A stretch of 64,000 nucleotides of DNA. Origin: Bacteroidales bacterium. Lineage in GTDB: Bacteria > Bacteroidota > Bacteroidia > Bacteroidales > UBA932. The stretch spans positions 390,009 through 454,008 of the forward strand of contig JAFZRV010000001.1 in the NCBI GenBank assembly GCA_017619655.1, written 5' to 3'. A program made the position numbers and the translations under genes. Position 1 is the stretch's first letter; each line of letters opens with the position of its first letter. This document shows positions 7,997-16,044 of this stretch, one piece after another. The notes beneath the pieces are model-generated. The model was not told the DNA's origin. It was given only the letters and a program-made list of their open reading frames with translations, and did not search any database.

Positions 7997-8977
7997 TCAG
8001 AATGTTAATTGCAGGTTGAGGCCGAGGGCCGGGTTGTTGAAGCCGCCGCCGCTGCTGTTGAAGGAAGCGTATTGCGGGGTGATGGGCTGGATGACGGTCG
8101 GCTGGACTTCCAGCCAGGCGATGTTGTCGTTGACGTCGAAGTCCGACATGAAGGCGAAGACGTGGGCGTCGATGACGTTGAGGGCGTAGACCAGCACGGT
8201 GGCCAGGATGGAGTAGTCGCGCCAGCGGCGGTACAGGTCGCGGTAGGTCTCGGCCTGGCTGGCCGTGATCTGGCCGATGTAGCCGGTCTCGTCCTTATGG
8301 CGGTCCATCTGGGCGATCCAGCGGAAGCGCCTGTACTGCATGTCGTTGAAGTGATAGAAATAGCCGCAGGCCATCAGGCCGCCGGTCCAGATGGGAATTT
8401 TCCACCAGTCGCCGTTGTAGGCCTGCCCCAGGCCGGGCAGCAGCAGGGAGTAGATGGTGGACTTGGCCGGAACGGGAGCCTTGAGGCTGGTCTTGAAGCA
8501 GACCGTACCGTCGAGCATCTGCCCCCAGTAGAACGCGCCGGCCGCCGCATAGCTGGCCAGGCGCATGTATCGGTATTTCTCTTCGCCCGTCGCCTGGTAC
8601 TGGCGGTTGCTCCAGATGCCGCCGTAGATGCCGGCGCCGATGCCGGCGTAGATGACGGGCACTTTCCACCAGTCATGGTTGTACATTTGTGCCGCACCCG
8701 GAATGATGGCCGTGCCGAGCAGCATGTAGCCCGGGGTCAGGGTGTCGCGTCCCGCATAACCGCGCACGAGCTTGCGCAGCGAGAAGCCCTGGGTCGTGTC
8801 GGCCTGGACGGTGGTGTCGCGGCCGGCCTGCGCGTTGGCCTGCTCGGAGCCCGGAGGCCCCGTGACGGTGCCGGTGCTGGTCCTGCCGGAGACGTCGTTG
8901 CGCGTGCTCCGGAACTGGGCACTGGCGCTGAGACAGACGAGGGTCAGCAGCAGGAGGGTGACGAGGATGCGGCGCAC
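7997..8977 (-). CDS. DUF5683 domain membrane protein
   Basis: A 326-residue protein with a signal peptide (ending near SASAQ) and a DUF5683-like core from about residue 75 on. Two similar blocks (PGAAQMYNHDWWKVPVIYAG and PGLGQAYNGDWWKIPIWTGG) each precede a hydrophobic segment, which suggests an internal duplication of a membrane hairpin; one more hydrophobic stretch follows near residue 260. The family is conserved in Bacteroidetes beside parA, parB and mltD, so a role in the cell envelope or division is a fair guess, but no reaction is known. It lies between parB (4 bases) and mltD (3 bases). Confidence 0.85.
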   Translation of the reverse strand: MRRILVTLLLLTLVCLSASAQFRSTRNDVSGRTSTGTVTGPPGSEQANAQAGRDTTVQADTTQGFSLRKLVRGYAGRDTLTPGYMLLGTAIIPGAAQMYNHDWWKVPVIYAGIGAGIYGGIWSNRQYQATGEEKYRYMRLASYAAAGAFYWGQMLDGTVCFKTSLKAPVPAKSTIYSLLLPGLGQAYNGDWWKIPIWTGGLMACGYFYHFNDMQYRRFRWIAQMDRHKDETGYIGQITASQAETYRDLYRRWRDYSILATVLVYALNVIDAHVFAFMSDFDVNDNIAWLEVQPTVIQPITPQYASFNSSGGGFNNPALGLNLQLTF

Positions 8978-8981
8978 GGGC

Positions 8982-9875
8982 TTACGGTTCGGGGTTGAAT
9001 TGGCGGATAAAGTTTTCTACTTGTTCGGGGTTGTCGAAACGGAGGGTGAGGGTGCCGCCGCCCTTGTTGTTGGCGCGGACGGCTACCTGGCCGTCGAAAT
9101 GGCGTCCCACGCGCTCGGCGAGCGTCTGGAACACGGCGGGCAGCGCGGGCTCCGGGGCAGGGGACTGCAGGGCTTCCTGCGGCTTCGCCTGCGCGCTTTC
9201 TTCGAGCCGGCGCACCGACCAGTCGTTTCGGACCGTCTGTTCAAACAGCTTGTGCTGCAGGGCGGGGTCTTCGATGCCCAGCAGCACCTTGGCGTGTCCC
9301 ACAGAAATCTTGCCAAGCTTGAGGGCTTTCTGCATTTCTTCGGGAAGTTTCAACAGGCGCAGGCTGTTGGCGATGGTCGTCCGCTTCTTGCCCACGCGCA
9401 GGGCCATGGCTTCCTGGGTGAGCTGGCATTCGTCGATGAGCCGCTGGAAACTTAGGGCGGTCTCGATGGGGTCGAGGTCTTCGCGCTGGATGTTCTCCAC
9501 GATGGCCATCTCGAGCATGGCGGCGTCGTCGGCCTGCCGGATATAGGCGGGCACGCGGGTCAGCCCGGCGGCGCAGGCGGCGCGGAAACGGCGCTCGCCG
9601 CTGATGATCTGGTAGCTGCGAGGCCCGGTCTGGCGCAGGGTGATGGGCTGGATGATGCCCAGGGTGCGGACCGAGTCGGTGAGTTCCTCCATGGCCTCCG
9701 CGTCGAACTCGCTGCGGGGCTGGTAGGGGTTGGGGACGATCTGGTCGACGGGGACGTCGTTGACGGCGGCGGGATTGCCGCTGACGATGCGGTGGATGTC
9801 GTGGGTGCCCTGCAGCGGGTCGACATCGCCCAGCAGGGCGCCGAGCCCTCTTCCTAGTGCGTCTCTTTTTGCCAT
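8982..9875 (-). CDS. parB: Chromosome partitioning protein ParB
   Basis: A 297-residue ParB/Spo0J family protein. It begins MAKRDALGRGLGALLGD, the N-terminal box thought to contact ParA, followed by the CTPase/ParB_N domain with NPYQPR and the GERRFRAA box, a central HTH (LTQEAMALRVGKKRTTIANSL region) that binds parS, and a C-terminal dimerisation domain after about residue 230. It works with ParA to segregate the origin region. The start overlaps the end of parA by 22 bases. I did not find a parS site in the window. Confidence 0.95.
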   Translation of the reverse strand: MAKRDALGRGLGALLGDVDPLQGTHDIHRIVSGNPAAVNDVPVDQIVPNPYQPRSEFDAEAMEELTDSVRTLGIIQPITLRQTGPRSYQIISGERRFRAACAAGLTRVPAYIRQADDAAMLEMAIVENIQREDLDPIETALSFQRLIDECQLTQEAMALRVGKKRTTIANSLRLLKLPEEMQKALKLGKISVGHAKVLLGIEDPALQHKLFEQTVRNDWSVRRLEESAQAKPQEALQSPAPEPALPAVFQTLAERVGRHFDGQVAVRANNKGGGTLTLRFDNPEQVENFIRQFNPEP

Positions 9876-10642
9876 GTTTCGTTCTTTTGGATGATCTCGC
9901 GCGCCAGGTTCAGGTAGTTGTCGGAACCGGACGAACGGGCGTCGTATAGGATGGCCGGTTTGCCGTAGGAAGGCGCTTCGCTCAGCCGTACGTTCTTGGT
10001 TATCATGGTCTTGAAGACCATTTCGGGGTAGTAGGTCTTGACTTCTTCGACCACCTGGTTGTGAAGCCGGAGACGGCTGTCATACATGGTGAAGAGGAAG
10101 CCTTCGATGGTCAGGGCGGGGTTGAGCCGCGTCCGCACGATGTTGATGGTGTTCAGCAGCTTGCCGAGGCCCTCCAGCGGGAAGTATTCCGGCTGGACGG
10201 GGATGATCACGCTGTCGGAGGCGGTCAGGGCGTTGATGGTGATCAGGCCCAGGGAAGGGGCGCAGTCCACGATGATATAGTCGTAGTTGTCGCGGATGCC
10301 GGCGAGGGCGTTGCGGAGCACGTTCTCGCGTCCGGGCACGTCGAGCATCTCGATCTCCGCGCCCACCAGGTTGATGTGCGAGGTGATGATGTCGAGCCGC
10401 TCGAGGTCGGTGGCCTTGACGATCTCCTCCACTTTCCGCTCGCCGATGAGCAGCTCGTAGAGGGTGTCGTGTTCCTTCGAATCGGGGTTGAAGTTCAGGC
10501 CGGAGGTGGTGTTTGCCTGCGGGTCGGCGTCGATGATCAGGGTCTTGTATTCCAAGACGGCCAGCGACGCGGCCAGGTTGATGGCGGTGGTGGTCTTGCC
10601 GACACCACCCTTCTGGTTGGCGATTGCGATGATCTTTCCCAT
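9854..10642 (-). CDS. parA: Chromosome partitioning ATPase ParA/Soj
   Basis: A 262-residue MinD/ParA family ATPase. The deviant Walker A motif NQKGGVGKTT is near residue 10, and the Walker B region reads YIIVDCAPSLGL. ParA binds DNA non-specifically and moves ParB-parS complexes. I choose ATG 10642 (MGKIIAIANQ); a TTG three codons upstream is also in frame. A TAAATTTG element ends 6 bases before this ATG, so the transcript would have almost no leader. First gene of the parA-parB-DUF5683-mltD run. Confidence 0.95.
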   Translation of the reverse strand: MGKIIAIANQKGGVGKTTTAINLAASLAVLEYKTLIIDADPQANTTSGLNFNPDSKEHDTLYELLIGERKVEEIVKATDLERLDIITSHINLVGAEIEMLDVPGRENVLRNALAGIRDNYDYIIVDCAPSLGLITINALTASDSVIIPVQPEYFPLEGLGKLLNTINIVRTRLNPALTIEGFLFTMYDSRLRLHNQVVEEVKTYYPEMVFKTMITKNVRLSEAPSYGKPAILYDARSSGSDNYLNLAREIIQKNETWQKETH

Positions 10643-10648
10643 AAACTG

Positions 10649-10656
10649 CAAATTTA
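10649..10656 (-). promoter_or_regulatory. Putative -7 element for parA
   Basis: The minus strand reads TAAATTTG, matching TAnnTTTG, 6 bases upstream of the parA ATG. If used, the parAB mRNA would start at or next to the start codon (leaderless or nearly so). No clear -33 TTG is seen. Confidence 0.45.
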
Positions 10657-10695
10657 AGAAAAAATATATAACTTAGCAGTACTAAAACCTGATTC

Positions 10696-11652
10696 ATGTC
10701 TGTTCTCTCTGACTGGCGCGTGATCGTGAGCAGCCGTTCCGGTGGCGGAAAGGCGCGAAGGGATTGGCCGATTATCGAAAAACTGCTCAAAGACAGCAAG
10801 ATAGACTTTTCTGCGGCCATAACGAACCATGCCTATCATGCCATCGAGCTGGCCCGCGATGCCGTGCGGGAAGGCTGGCGGAAACTGCTGGTCGTCGGCG
10901 GCGACGGCGCCATGCACGAAGTCATCAACGGCCTGTATTCCCAGCAGGAAGTTTCGCCCTCCGAAGTGACGGTGGCGCTGATTCCCGTCGGCTCGGGGAA
11001 CGACTGGGCCCGTTTCCACCGCATCCCCTCCGATTATGCCGCCGCGGTCGCCCTGGTCGCCGGTGCGGCGGCGCACACCCGCGTGCAGGACATCGCCCGG
11101 GTGGACACCCGTATGGACGGCGAGGCCTATTGCCGCTACATGGTCAACGTCGGCGGGCTGGGTTTCGATTCGGAAGTATGCCGGCGTTTCGACCTGGCCA
11201 AGATGCGGGGACGCGCCGGGGACAAGCAGTATCTCAAATCCCTGCTGGCGGGCTTCATTTCGTATCGCTGCCTGTCGTTCCGCGTGTCGGTCGACGGGGA
11301 GGAGTTCTTTCGCGGTCCCGCCTTTTCCGTGGCGCTGGGACTGGGCCGCTACTGCGGCGGAGGCATGATGCAGACGCCCGAAGCCATCCCGGACGACGGC
11401 CTGATCGACCTGACCGTGGTCCGCAAGCTCAGCAAAGTGCGTTTCCTCGCCAATGTTCCGACCCTGCTCAACGGGAAGATCTTCCGCGTCAAGGAAGTCA
11501 TCCATACCCGCGGCAGGCGCATCGACATTTCTGCGACGCCGTATTCCTATATGGAAGTGGACGGGGAAGCCGTCGGCATCACCCCTGTCCATATCTCAGT
11601 GATACCGAACGGAATAAAGGTTGTTTCGGATTATTGCACCGATTCGATGTAG
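10696..11652 (+). CDS. Diacylglycerol/sphingosine kinase family lipid kinase (YegS/DagK-like)
   Basis: A 318-residue lipid kinase of the DAGK catalytic family. The ATP-binding motif VVGGDGAMHEVINGL is near residue 67 and GSGNDWAR near 98, both diagnostic. The C-terminal beta-sandwich ends with the YSYMEVDGEAVG pattern typical of YegS/DgkB. Substrate may be diacylglycerol, another lipid, or sphinganine, since many Bacteroidales make sphingolipids; the sequence does not decide. It is transcribed divergently from parA, and its last 22 bases overlap the convergent FKBP lipoprotein gene. Confidence 0.87.
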   Translation: MSVLSDWRVIVSSRSGGGKARRDWPIIEKLLKDSKIDFSAAITNHAYHAIELARDAVREGWRKLLVVGGDGAMHEVINGLYSQQEVSPSEVTVALIPVGSGNDWARFHRIPSDYAAAVALVAGAAAHTRVQDIARVDTRMDGEAYCRYMVNVGGLGFDSEVCRRFDLAKMRGRAGDKQYLKSLLAGFISYRCLSFRVSVDGEEFFRGPAFSVALGLGRYCGGGMMQTPEAIPDDGLIDLTVVRKLSKVRFLANVPTLLNGKIFRVKEVIHTRGRRIDISATPYSYMEVDGEAVGITPVHISVIPNGIKVVSDYCTDSM

Positions 11653-12632
11653 AGCCAGAAGCTCAGGGGTGAATACTCCGGGATGGAGGGATTCTTGCCG
11701 TCTTCTCCATAGCCCAGTTCCGAATTGAACAGCGTGACGGCCTTTTCGCCGTTTTTCATCTGCAGGACGGCCTTGCCGAAGCCCGGCACGACGCTGTTTT
11801 CGCTTTCGAATTTGCTCTCGTCGGATTTGTAGTAGGTCACTTCCAGGCCTTCGTAGGATTTGTCGCCCGAATAGATGCGGTAGAACTTGGCCGAGTCCGC
11901 GATGTTGGTGTCGAACACCACGCCGTTCATCAGGCGGCCGATGTAGCGGACGACGACGGTGGCGCCTTCGGAGATGGTGTCGGTGTCGGCCGTGTTTTCT
12001 TCCAGCTTCTTGAAGAAGAGATGGTCCTCGATCGTGGCCTCGCTGTCGTAGTGGGTGCGGAACCAGCTGCGCATCTCCTGGTCCTGGTATTGGATGATGT
12101 CGTTGATGACGGTGTCGATGGTGAAGTCGATGAGGTAATTGTTGGATTCTTCCGTCGACGTGAAGGCGTCATACATGGAGTAGTCGTGGCCGGAAGCCGT
12201 TTTCGGCAGGGCGACGGTCGCGCTGCCGCCGCTGCGCATGGTCCGGATGATCTCTTCCAGCGCGGCGGGGAGGTAGCCCTGGGTCATGCGCCAGGTGTTG
12301 CCGTCGTAGTTCGAGGAAACCGCATAGGTGCCCAGCTGTTCCGACAGCTGCCGGACATTGGTCTCCGCGATCGCGCCGTCGAGCGTCCGCTTCGTATAGT
12401 GCACGCGGATGTAGGCGCTGTCGCCGATGGACAGTCCTTCGCCCTTTTCCATGGCCAGTACATAGGCGCCGGTGCTGCCGTAAGGCTTCACGTCGGGATG
12501 GTTGATGCGCATCCAGGCGGACATGATGTGATCGTAGGAGATATCGCTGTCCTCGGCGGGCTCGATCGCGCAGGAGGCGGTCAGGGCGGCCATCAGCAGC
12601 AGGGAAAGGAACAGGGTCTTGTTGCGTTTCAT
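11631..12632 (-). CDS. Lipoprotein with two FKBP-type peptidyl-prolyl isomerase-like domains
   Basis: A 333-residue lipoprotein (lipobox near LTASCA, Cys about residue 21). The C-terminal part (about 220-333) is an FKBP-type domain with GATVVVRYIGRLMNGVVFDT, VVPGFGKAVLQMKNGEKA and the SELGYGEDG motif. A first, more divergent FKBP-like repeat occupies about 60-180 (SAYIRVHYTKRTLDGAIAET ... LPAALEEIIRTMRSGGSA). FKBPs speed up prolyl isomerisation; exported Bacteroidetes members resemble the gliding protein GldI but are common in non-gliding gut species. It follows the second FKBP gene by 3 bases and converges on the lipid kinase. Confidence 0.85.
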   Translation of the reverse strand: MKRNKTLFLSLLLMAALTASCAIEPAEDSDISYDHIMSAWMRINHPDVKPYGSTGAYVLAMEKGEGLSIGDSAYIRVHYTKRTLDGAIAETNVRQLSEQLGTYAVSSNYDGNTWRMTQGYLPAALEEIIRTMRSGGSATVALPKTASGHDYSMYDAFTSTEESNNYLIDFTIDTVINDIIQYQDQEMRSWFRTHYDSEATIEDHLFFKKLEENTADTDTISEGATVVVRYIGRLMNGVVFDTNIADSAKFYRIYSGDKSYEGLEVTYYKSDESKFESENSVVPGFGKAVLQMKNGEKAVTLFNSELGYGEDGKNPSIPEYSPLSFWLYIESVQ

Positions 12633-12635
12633 ACG

Positions 12636-13124
12636 TCAGTCGTTCTTTTTGATCGCAGCCACCAGCACGTCGAAGAGCAGGGCTGTGTTTTCAGGTACCA
12701 GTCCGACGGTCTGCTTCCCGTAGCCGAGCTGCGAGGGAAACAGGATCAGCGCTTCCTGGCCCAGCCGGGCGCCGATCAGTCCGCGGTCCAGGCCGGTGAT
12801 CAGCTGGCCTTTGCCGACGCGGACCATGGCGGTGTCGCAGGTGAACTGGCTTTGCGGCCCGCTCTGCCCGAAGGTGAAACCGTTCAGGTAGAGCAGCGCC
12901 GAGTCTCCGCTTTCGATGGCGGTCGAGGTGGGCAGGTTGTTGGCCAGCACGACGCGGACCACGCCTTCGTAGCGGACGATCTCCTTGTCGGAATAGTTCT
13001 TCGTGATGTAGTCGTCGATGTACTTGTTCTGGTTGATGTTGGCTTCACGCACCTCGCTTTCGCACGACAGGGCGAGCAGCAGGGCGGCGGCCAGGCACAG
13101 GCAGAGACGGAACATCGGCTTCAT
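12636..13124 (-). CDS. Small FKBP-type peptidyl-prolyl isomerase lipoprotein
   Basis: A 162-residue lipoprotein; signal MKPMFRLCLCLAAALLLALS ends at a lipobox Cys (residue 21). The rest is a single FKBP-like domain with SALLYLNGFTFG, GLDRGLIGARLGQEALILFP and SQLGYGKQTVG, the last two matching the FKBP core. The reading frame continues upstream in the minus direction, but ATG 13124 is the only start that places the signal peptide at the N terminus. It probably forms an operon with the DHH phosphoesterase (44 bases upstream) and the larger FKBP protein (3 bases downstream). Two exported isomerases in a row suggest a periplasmic or surface folding unit. Confidence 0.85.
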   Translation of the reverse strand: MKPMFRLCLCLAAALLLALSCESEVREANINQNKYIDDYITKNYSDKEIVRYEGVVRVVLANNLPTSTAIESGDSALLYLNGFTFGQSGPQSQFTCDTAMVRVGKGQLITGLDRGLIGARLGQEALILFPSQLGYGKQTVGLVPENTALLFDVLVAAIKKND

Positions 13125-13168
13125 CGGACGAATTCGGATAATCCGCAAAATTATACAAAAGATGTGCC

Positions 13169-14209
13169 TTATAAAAATTTTTCTTCCTTCGCCCACCGGG
13201 CCAGCGACTGTTCGAAGTAGGCGGGAACGGCGTCGAGCGGCATGTACAGCCGTCCGCCCGCGGCGTTGCGGTGTCCGCCGCCGTTGAAGAAAAGGTTGGC
13301 GAAGCGGTTGACGTCGATCTCTCCCTTGGAGCGGAGCGACACGCGGACATACTGGCTGTCGAAGTTCTCGGTGAAGAATGCGCTCACCTGCACGCTGCTG
13401 ATGGCCAGCGGGAGGTTGACGAAGCCCTCGCTGTCGCCCGGCTTGAAGTGGTAACGCTCTTTCTCCTTGTTGCTCAGGAGCATGTATGCGGTCTTGTAGG
13501 CCGGCAGCACCTTCATCTTGTCCTTGACCATGTGACCCATCAGCCGGGTGCGCGACACGCTGTAGCAACTGAGCACCTTCTCCTGCAGGCCGTTCTTGTC
13601 CACGCCCAGGGCGATGAGCTTCGACGCCATCTCGAACGTGCCGGGGAGTACGGAGTTGGAGAAGTTGTTGGTGTCGGTCATCATGCCCACGTAGAGCGAC
13701 TCGGCGCAGCGGGCGCCGATGCGGCGCGGGTCGCCGGCGATGTCGGGGAGGGCCAGCAGGATCCAGAACAGCAGTTCGCAGGTCGAAGATACTTCGGTGG
13801 TGGAGATGGCCAGGTCGAAGCGCTCCAGCTCGGCCGGGATGTGGTGGTCGATCAGGATCTTTACGCCCGGGGCGGCCAGGATGTCCTGCTCCAGGTATTC
13901 GGTGCGGGCCAGGCGGTTGAGGTCGAGGCAGATGACGGCGTCGGCTTCCGCCACGGCGCGCCTGGCGGCGTCCAGGTCGTTCTCGCAGATCATCATGCGG
14001 TCCCGCGGGTCGTCCGGTTCCAGGAACGCCATGTTGTCGGGATAGGGGCTGGGGAGGATGATGCGGGGATGCTTCCCGCGGCCTTTGAGGTAGTGGTATG
14101 CGGCCGTGACGCTGCCCAGCGCGTCGCCGTCGGGATTGAAATGTCCGACCAGCACCACCTTGTCTGCTTTTTGGAGCAGCGGCTCCAGGGAAGAGATGTC
14201 GATCTGCAT
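13169..14209 (-). CDS. nrnA: DHH/DHHA1 phosphoesterase, NrnA-like oligoribonuclease/pAp phosphatase
   Basis: A 346-residue cytoplasmic protein of the DHH family. Motif I GHFNPDGDALGS (about residue 23), the CLDLN motif and the signature IDHHIP (DHH motif) near residue 120 supply the metal ligands; the C-terminal DHHA1 part ends with GGGHRNAAGG (GGGH motif). NrnA enzymes degrade 2-5 nt RNAs and dephosphorylate pAp; related members act on c-di-AMP-derived pApA. The substrate here is inferred from family and length. I use ATG 14209 (MQIDISSL) and not the TTG nine codons upstream. Divergent from the gene at 14334; probably first of an operon with the FKBP lipoproteins. Confidence 0.88.
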   Translation of the reverse strand: MQIDISSLEPLLQKADKVVLVGHFNPDGDALGSVTAAYHYLKGRGKHPRIILPSPYPDNMAFLEPDDPRDRMMICENDLDAARRAVAEADAVICLDLNRLARTEYLEQDILAAPGVKILIDHHIPAELERFDLAISTTEVSSTCELLFWILLALPDIAGDPRRIGARCAESLYVGMMTDTNNFSNSVLPGTFEMASKLIALGVDKNGLQEKVLSCYSVSRTRLMGHMVKDKMKVLPAYKTAYMLLSNKEKERYHFKPGDSEGFVNLPLAISSVQVSAFFTENFDSQYVRVSLRSKGEIDVNRFANLFFNGGGHRNAAGGRLYMPLDAVPAYFEQSLARWAKEEKFL

Positions 14210-14249
14210 GGGAATCGCGCAAGTTTCTTGCTGCAAATTTAAAAATATA

Positions 14250-14280
14250 TTGTAGTCTTGAAATTAATTTTTTACTTTTG
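14250..14280 (+). promoter_or_regulatory. Promoter for the 14334-18437 gene run
   Basis: TTG at 14250-14252 and TACTTTTG at 14273-14280 are separated by 20 bases. The element sits 53 bases upstream of the ATG at 14334, in the divergent gap with nrnA. Confidence 0.6.
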
Positions 14281-14333
14281 TAAGTCCAATCAATTTTGGC
14301 GTATTAGGCAGACAATATTAAAAATTAACCGAT

Positions 14334-15044
14334 ATGAGAAAACTTTTGACCTATTTCATTCTCCCTCTCTGCATCGTCGCACTGGCTTTCCTGCTCTACC
14401 GGAGCATCAACGAGCCGGTGAAATTCAACAAGGAGCGCGACCAGCGCCTGAGCGTCGGCATTGAGCGGTTGAAAGACATCCGTACCCTGCAGGTTACCTT
14501 CAAGGACACCTACGGCCACTATGCCCCGGTGATGGATTCCCTGATCGATTTCTACAACAACGGCAAGATCACCATCATCCAGCAGATCGGTTCGGAAGAC
14601 GACTCCGTGGCTATCCTCCACACCGAGGCCGTGAAGAAGAACTTCCGCAACCTCAAGGGCGACCAGATGATGCAGAAGCTCTATGAGCTCTACCAGAACG
14701 GCGACGAGCACCTCATCATCCGTATCCCGCAGCTGACGGCCGTGAAAGACACGCTCTTCCGCAACCGTCCGGATTTCAAGGTCAATGAACTCCGCTACAT
14801 CCCGTTCTCCGAGGATGAAAACGGCAAACGCGACACCGTGATCATGCGCAGCATCGTGAAGCAGGTCTCCGGTGTGGACGTGCCGCTGTTCGAGGCCCAG
14901 ATGCCGTACTGGTCCATCCTCAAGGGCATGGATCACCAGCAGATCGTCAACCTCGTGGCCGAGCGTGAAGACACGGGCCGCTACGCAGGCCTGATGGTCG
15001 GTTCCATCGAGAACGCCAACAACAACGCCGGTAACTGGGAGTAG
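14334..15044 (+). CDS. Membrane-anchored hypothetical protein
   Basis: A 236-residue protein with one N-terminal membrane segment (about residues 5-22, LTYFILPLCIVALAFLLY), then a soluble, mostly extracytoplasmic part. An alpha-helical region with charged residues spans about 30-150. I do not recognise a catalytic motif; it looks like a conserved Bacteroidales protein of unknown function. It has its own promoter at 14250-14280 and its stop codon overlaps the GTG start of the next gene by one base, so it is expressed with the DUF3822 gene and rsmD. Confidence 0.75.
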   Translation: MRKLLTYFILPLCIVALAFLLYRSINEPVKFNKERDQRLSVGIERLKDIRTLQVTFKDTYGHYAPVMDSLIDFYNNGKITIIQQIGSEDDSVAILHTEAVKKNFRNLKGDQMMQKLYELYQNGDEHLIIRIPQLTAVKDTLFRNRPDFKVNELRYIPFSEDENGKRDTVIMRSIVKQVSGVDVPLFEAQMPYWSILKGMDHQQIVNLVAEREDTGRYAGLMVGSIENANNNAGNWE

Positions 15045-15496
15045 TGCTGAAGTACACCCTCATACCCGAAGGGTACTTCTCGGAAGAAGCGGCGGCAAGC
15101 CAGCTTGCACAAGTTGTCATTCTCGAGAAGTCCGAACCGGTAAAGAGTTTGGAACTGCCTTGTTACAAGGCAGTTCTTGTTTATGCCGGTGACGATGCGG
15201 CAGCGCGCTGCATCGCCGACATGCTGTCGGCCGCAGCCGCCCTCGACCGCTATAACAAGGTGGTGGTGCATCTGGGCGGGGACGCCGTCGACATCGTGGT
15301 GGCGGCGGGCGAGCGCCTGCTTCTCTGCAATTCTTTCCCGGCCCGGGACGAGGTGACGGCGCAGTACTATCTTTTCGCCGCGCTCAAGCAGTTCCAGATC
15401 AATCCCGAGCTGACCCGGGTCCACTTCTTCGGCGAAGCGGGCGAGGGCATCAAGGGGGATCTCTTCCGCCATTTCGCCAGCGTGGAGGTCTTATGA
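15044..15496 (+). CDS. DUF3822-like protein, short
   Basis: A 150-residue protein with a GTG start that shares one base with the preceding stop codon (TAGTG). The sequence (LIPEGYFSEEAAASQL near the start, later LLLCNSFPARDEVTAQYYLF) resembles Bacteroidetes DUF3822 proteins, which usually sit next to rsmD and have an actin-like fold pattern. Those proteins are, as I recall, about 250 residues long, so this one seems to lack the front part. It overlaps rsmD by four bases (ATGA), indicating translational coupling. Function unknown. Confidence 0.72.
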   Translation: MLKYTLIPEGYFSEEAAASQLAQVVILEKSEPVKSLELPCYKAVLVYAGDDAAARCIADMLSAAAALDRYNKVVVHLGGDAVDIVVAAGERLLLCNSFPARDEVTAQYYLFAALKQFQINPELTRVHFFGEAGEGIKGDLFRHFASVEVL

Positions 15497-16044
15497 GAAT
15501 CATCGGCGGCACCCTGCGCGGGAAGGCCATCCTTCCGCCGGCCGGCTACAAGGCGCGTCCGACGACCGATTTCGCCAAGGAGGGCCTGTTCAACACCCTG
15601 AACAACGAGTTCTGGTTCGAGGATTTAGCCGTGCTCGACCTCTTCGGCGGCACGGGCAGCATCGCGTTCGAATTCGCGTCCCGCGGCGCCGGCGAGGTGA
15701 TCTCCGTAGAAATGAACCCGGCCCATGTGGCCTTCATCCGCAAGACGGCCCTGGCACTGGGGGTCGACAAGACGGTCAAGGTGCTGCACCAGAACGTTTT
15801 CGACTTTCTCGACATCTGCACCAAGCGCTTCGATATCGTCTTTGCCGATCCGCCCTATGCCATCGAAGGGCTTGACTCGATTCCCGACCGGGTCCTGGGA
15901 AAAGGGCTGGTTGCCGAAGGCGGCTACCTGATCCTGGAGCACCCCGATGCGTACAGCTTCGCCGGCCATCCCGCCTTCGTGAAGGAGCGGAAGTACGGCA
16001 ATGTCCATTTCAGCTATTTCCGGCCCGTGCCGCAGGAAGCCTGA
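15493..16044 (+). CDS. rsmD: 16S rRNA (guanine966-N2)-methyltransferase RsmD
   Basis: A 183-residue SAM-dependent methyltransferase. It begins MRIIGGTLRGKAI, has the K-RPT-D..KEGLFN pattern near residue 22, the SAM motif LDLFGGTGSIAFE near residue 48 and the catalytic DPPY (FADPPYAIEG near residue 118). RsmD methylates G966 of 16S rRNA late in 30S assembly. It is coupled to the DUF3822 gene (4-base overlap) and its stop overlaps the GH92 start by one base. Confidence 0.93.
   Translation: MRIIGGTLRGKAILPPAGYKARPTTDFAKEGLFNTLNNEFWFEDLAVLDLFGGTGSIAFEFASRGAGEVISVEMNPAHVAFIRKTALALGVDKTVKVLHQNVFDFLDICTKRFDIVFADPPYAIEGLDSIPDRVLGKGLVAEGGYLILEHPDAYSFAGHPAFVKERKYGNVHFSYFRPVPQEA

Noticed and set aside
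8982-10642. A parS site near parAB
   Set aside because: I looked for a TGTTTCACGTGAAACA-like site around parA and parB and saw no convincing match.
13125-14222. Long upstream extension of the small FKBP lipoprotein frame
   Set aside because: The extension is a shadow of the DHH phosphoesterase gene; the signal peptide fixes the start at 13124.
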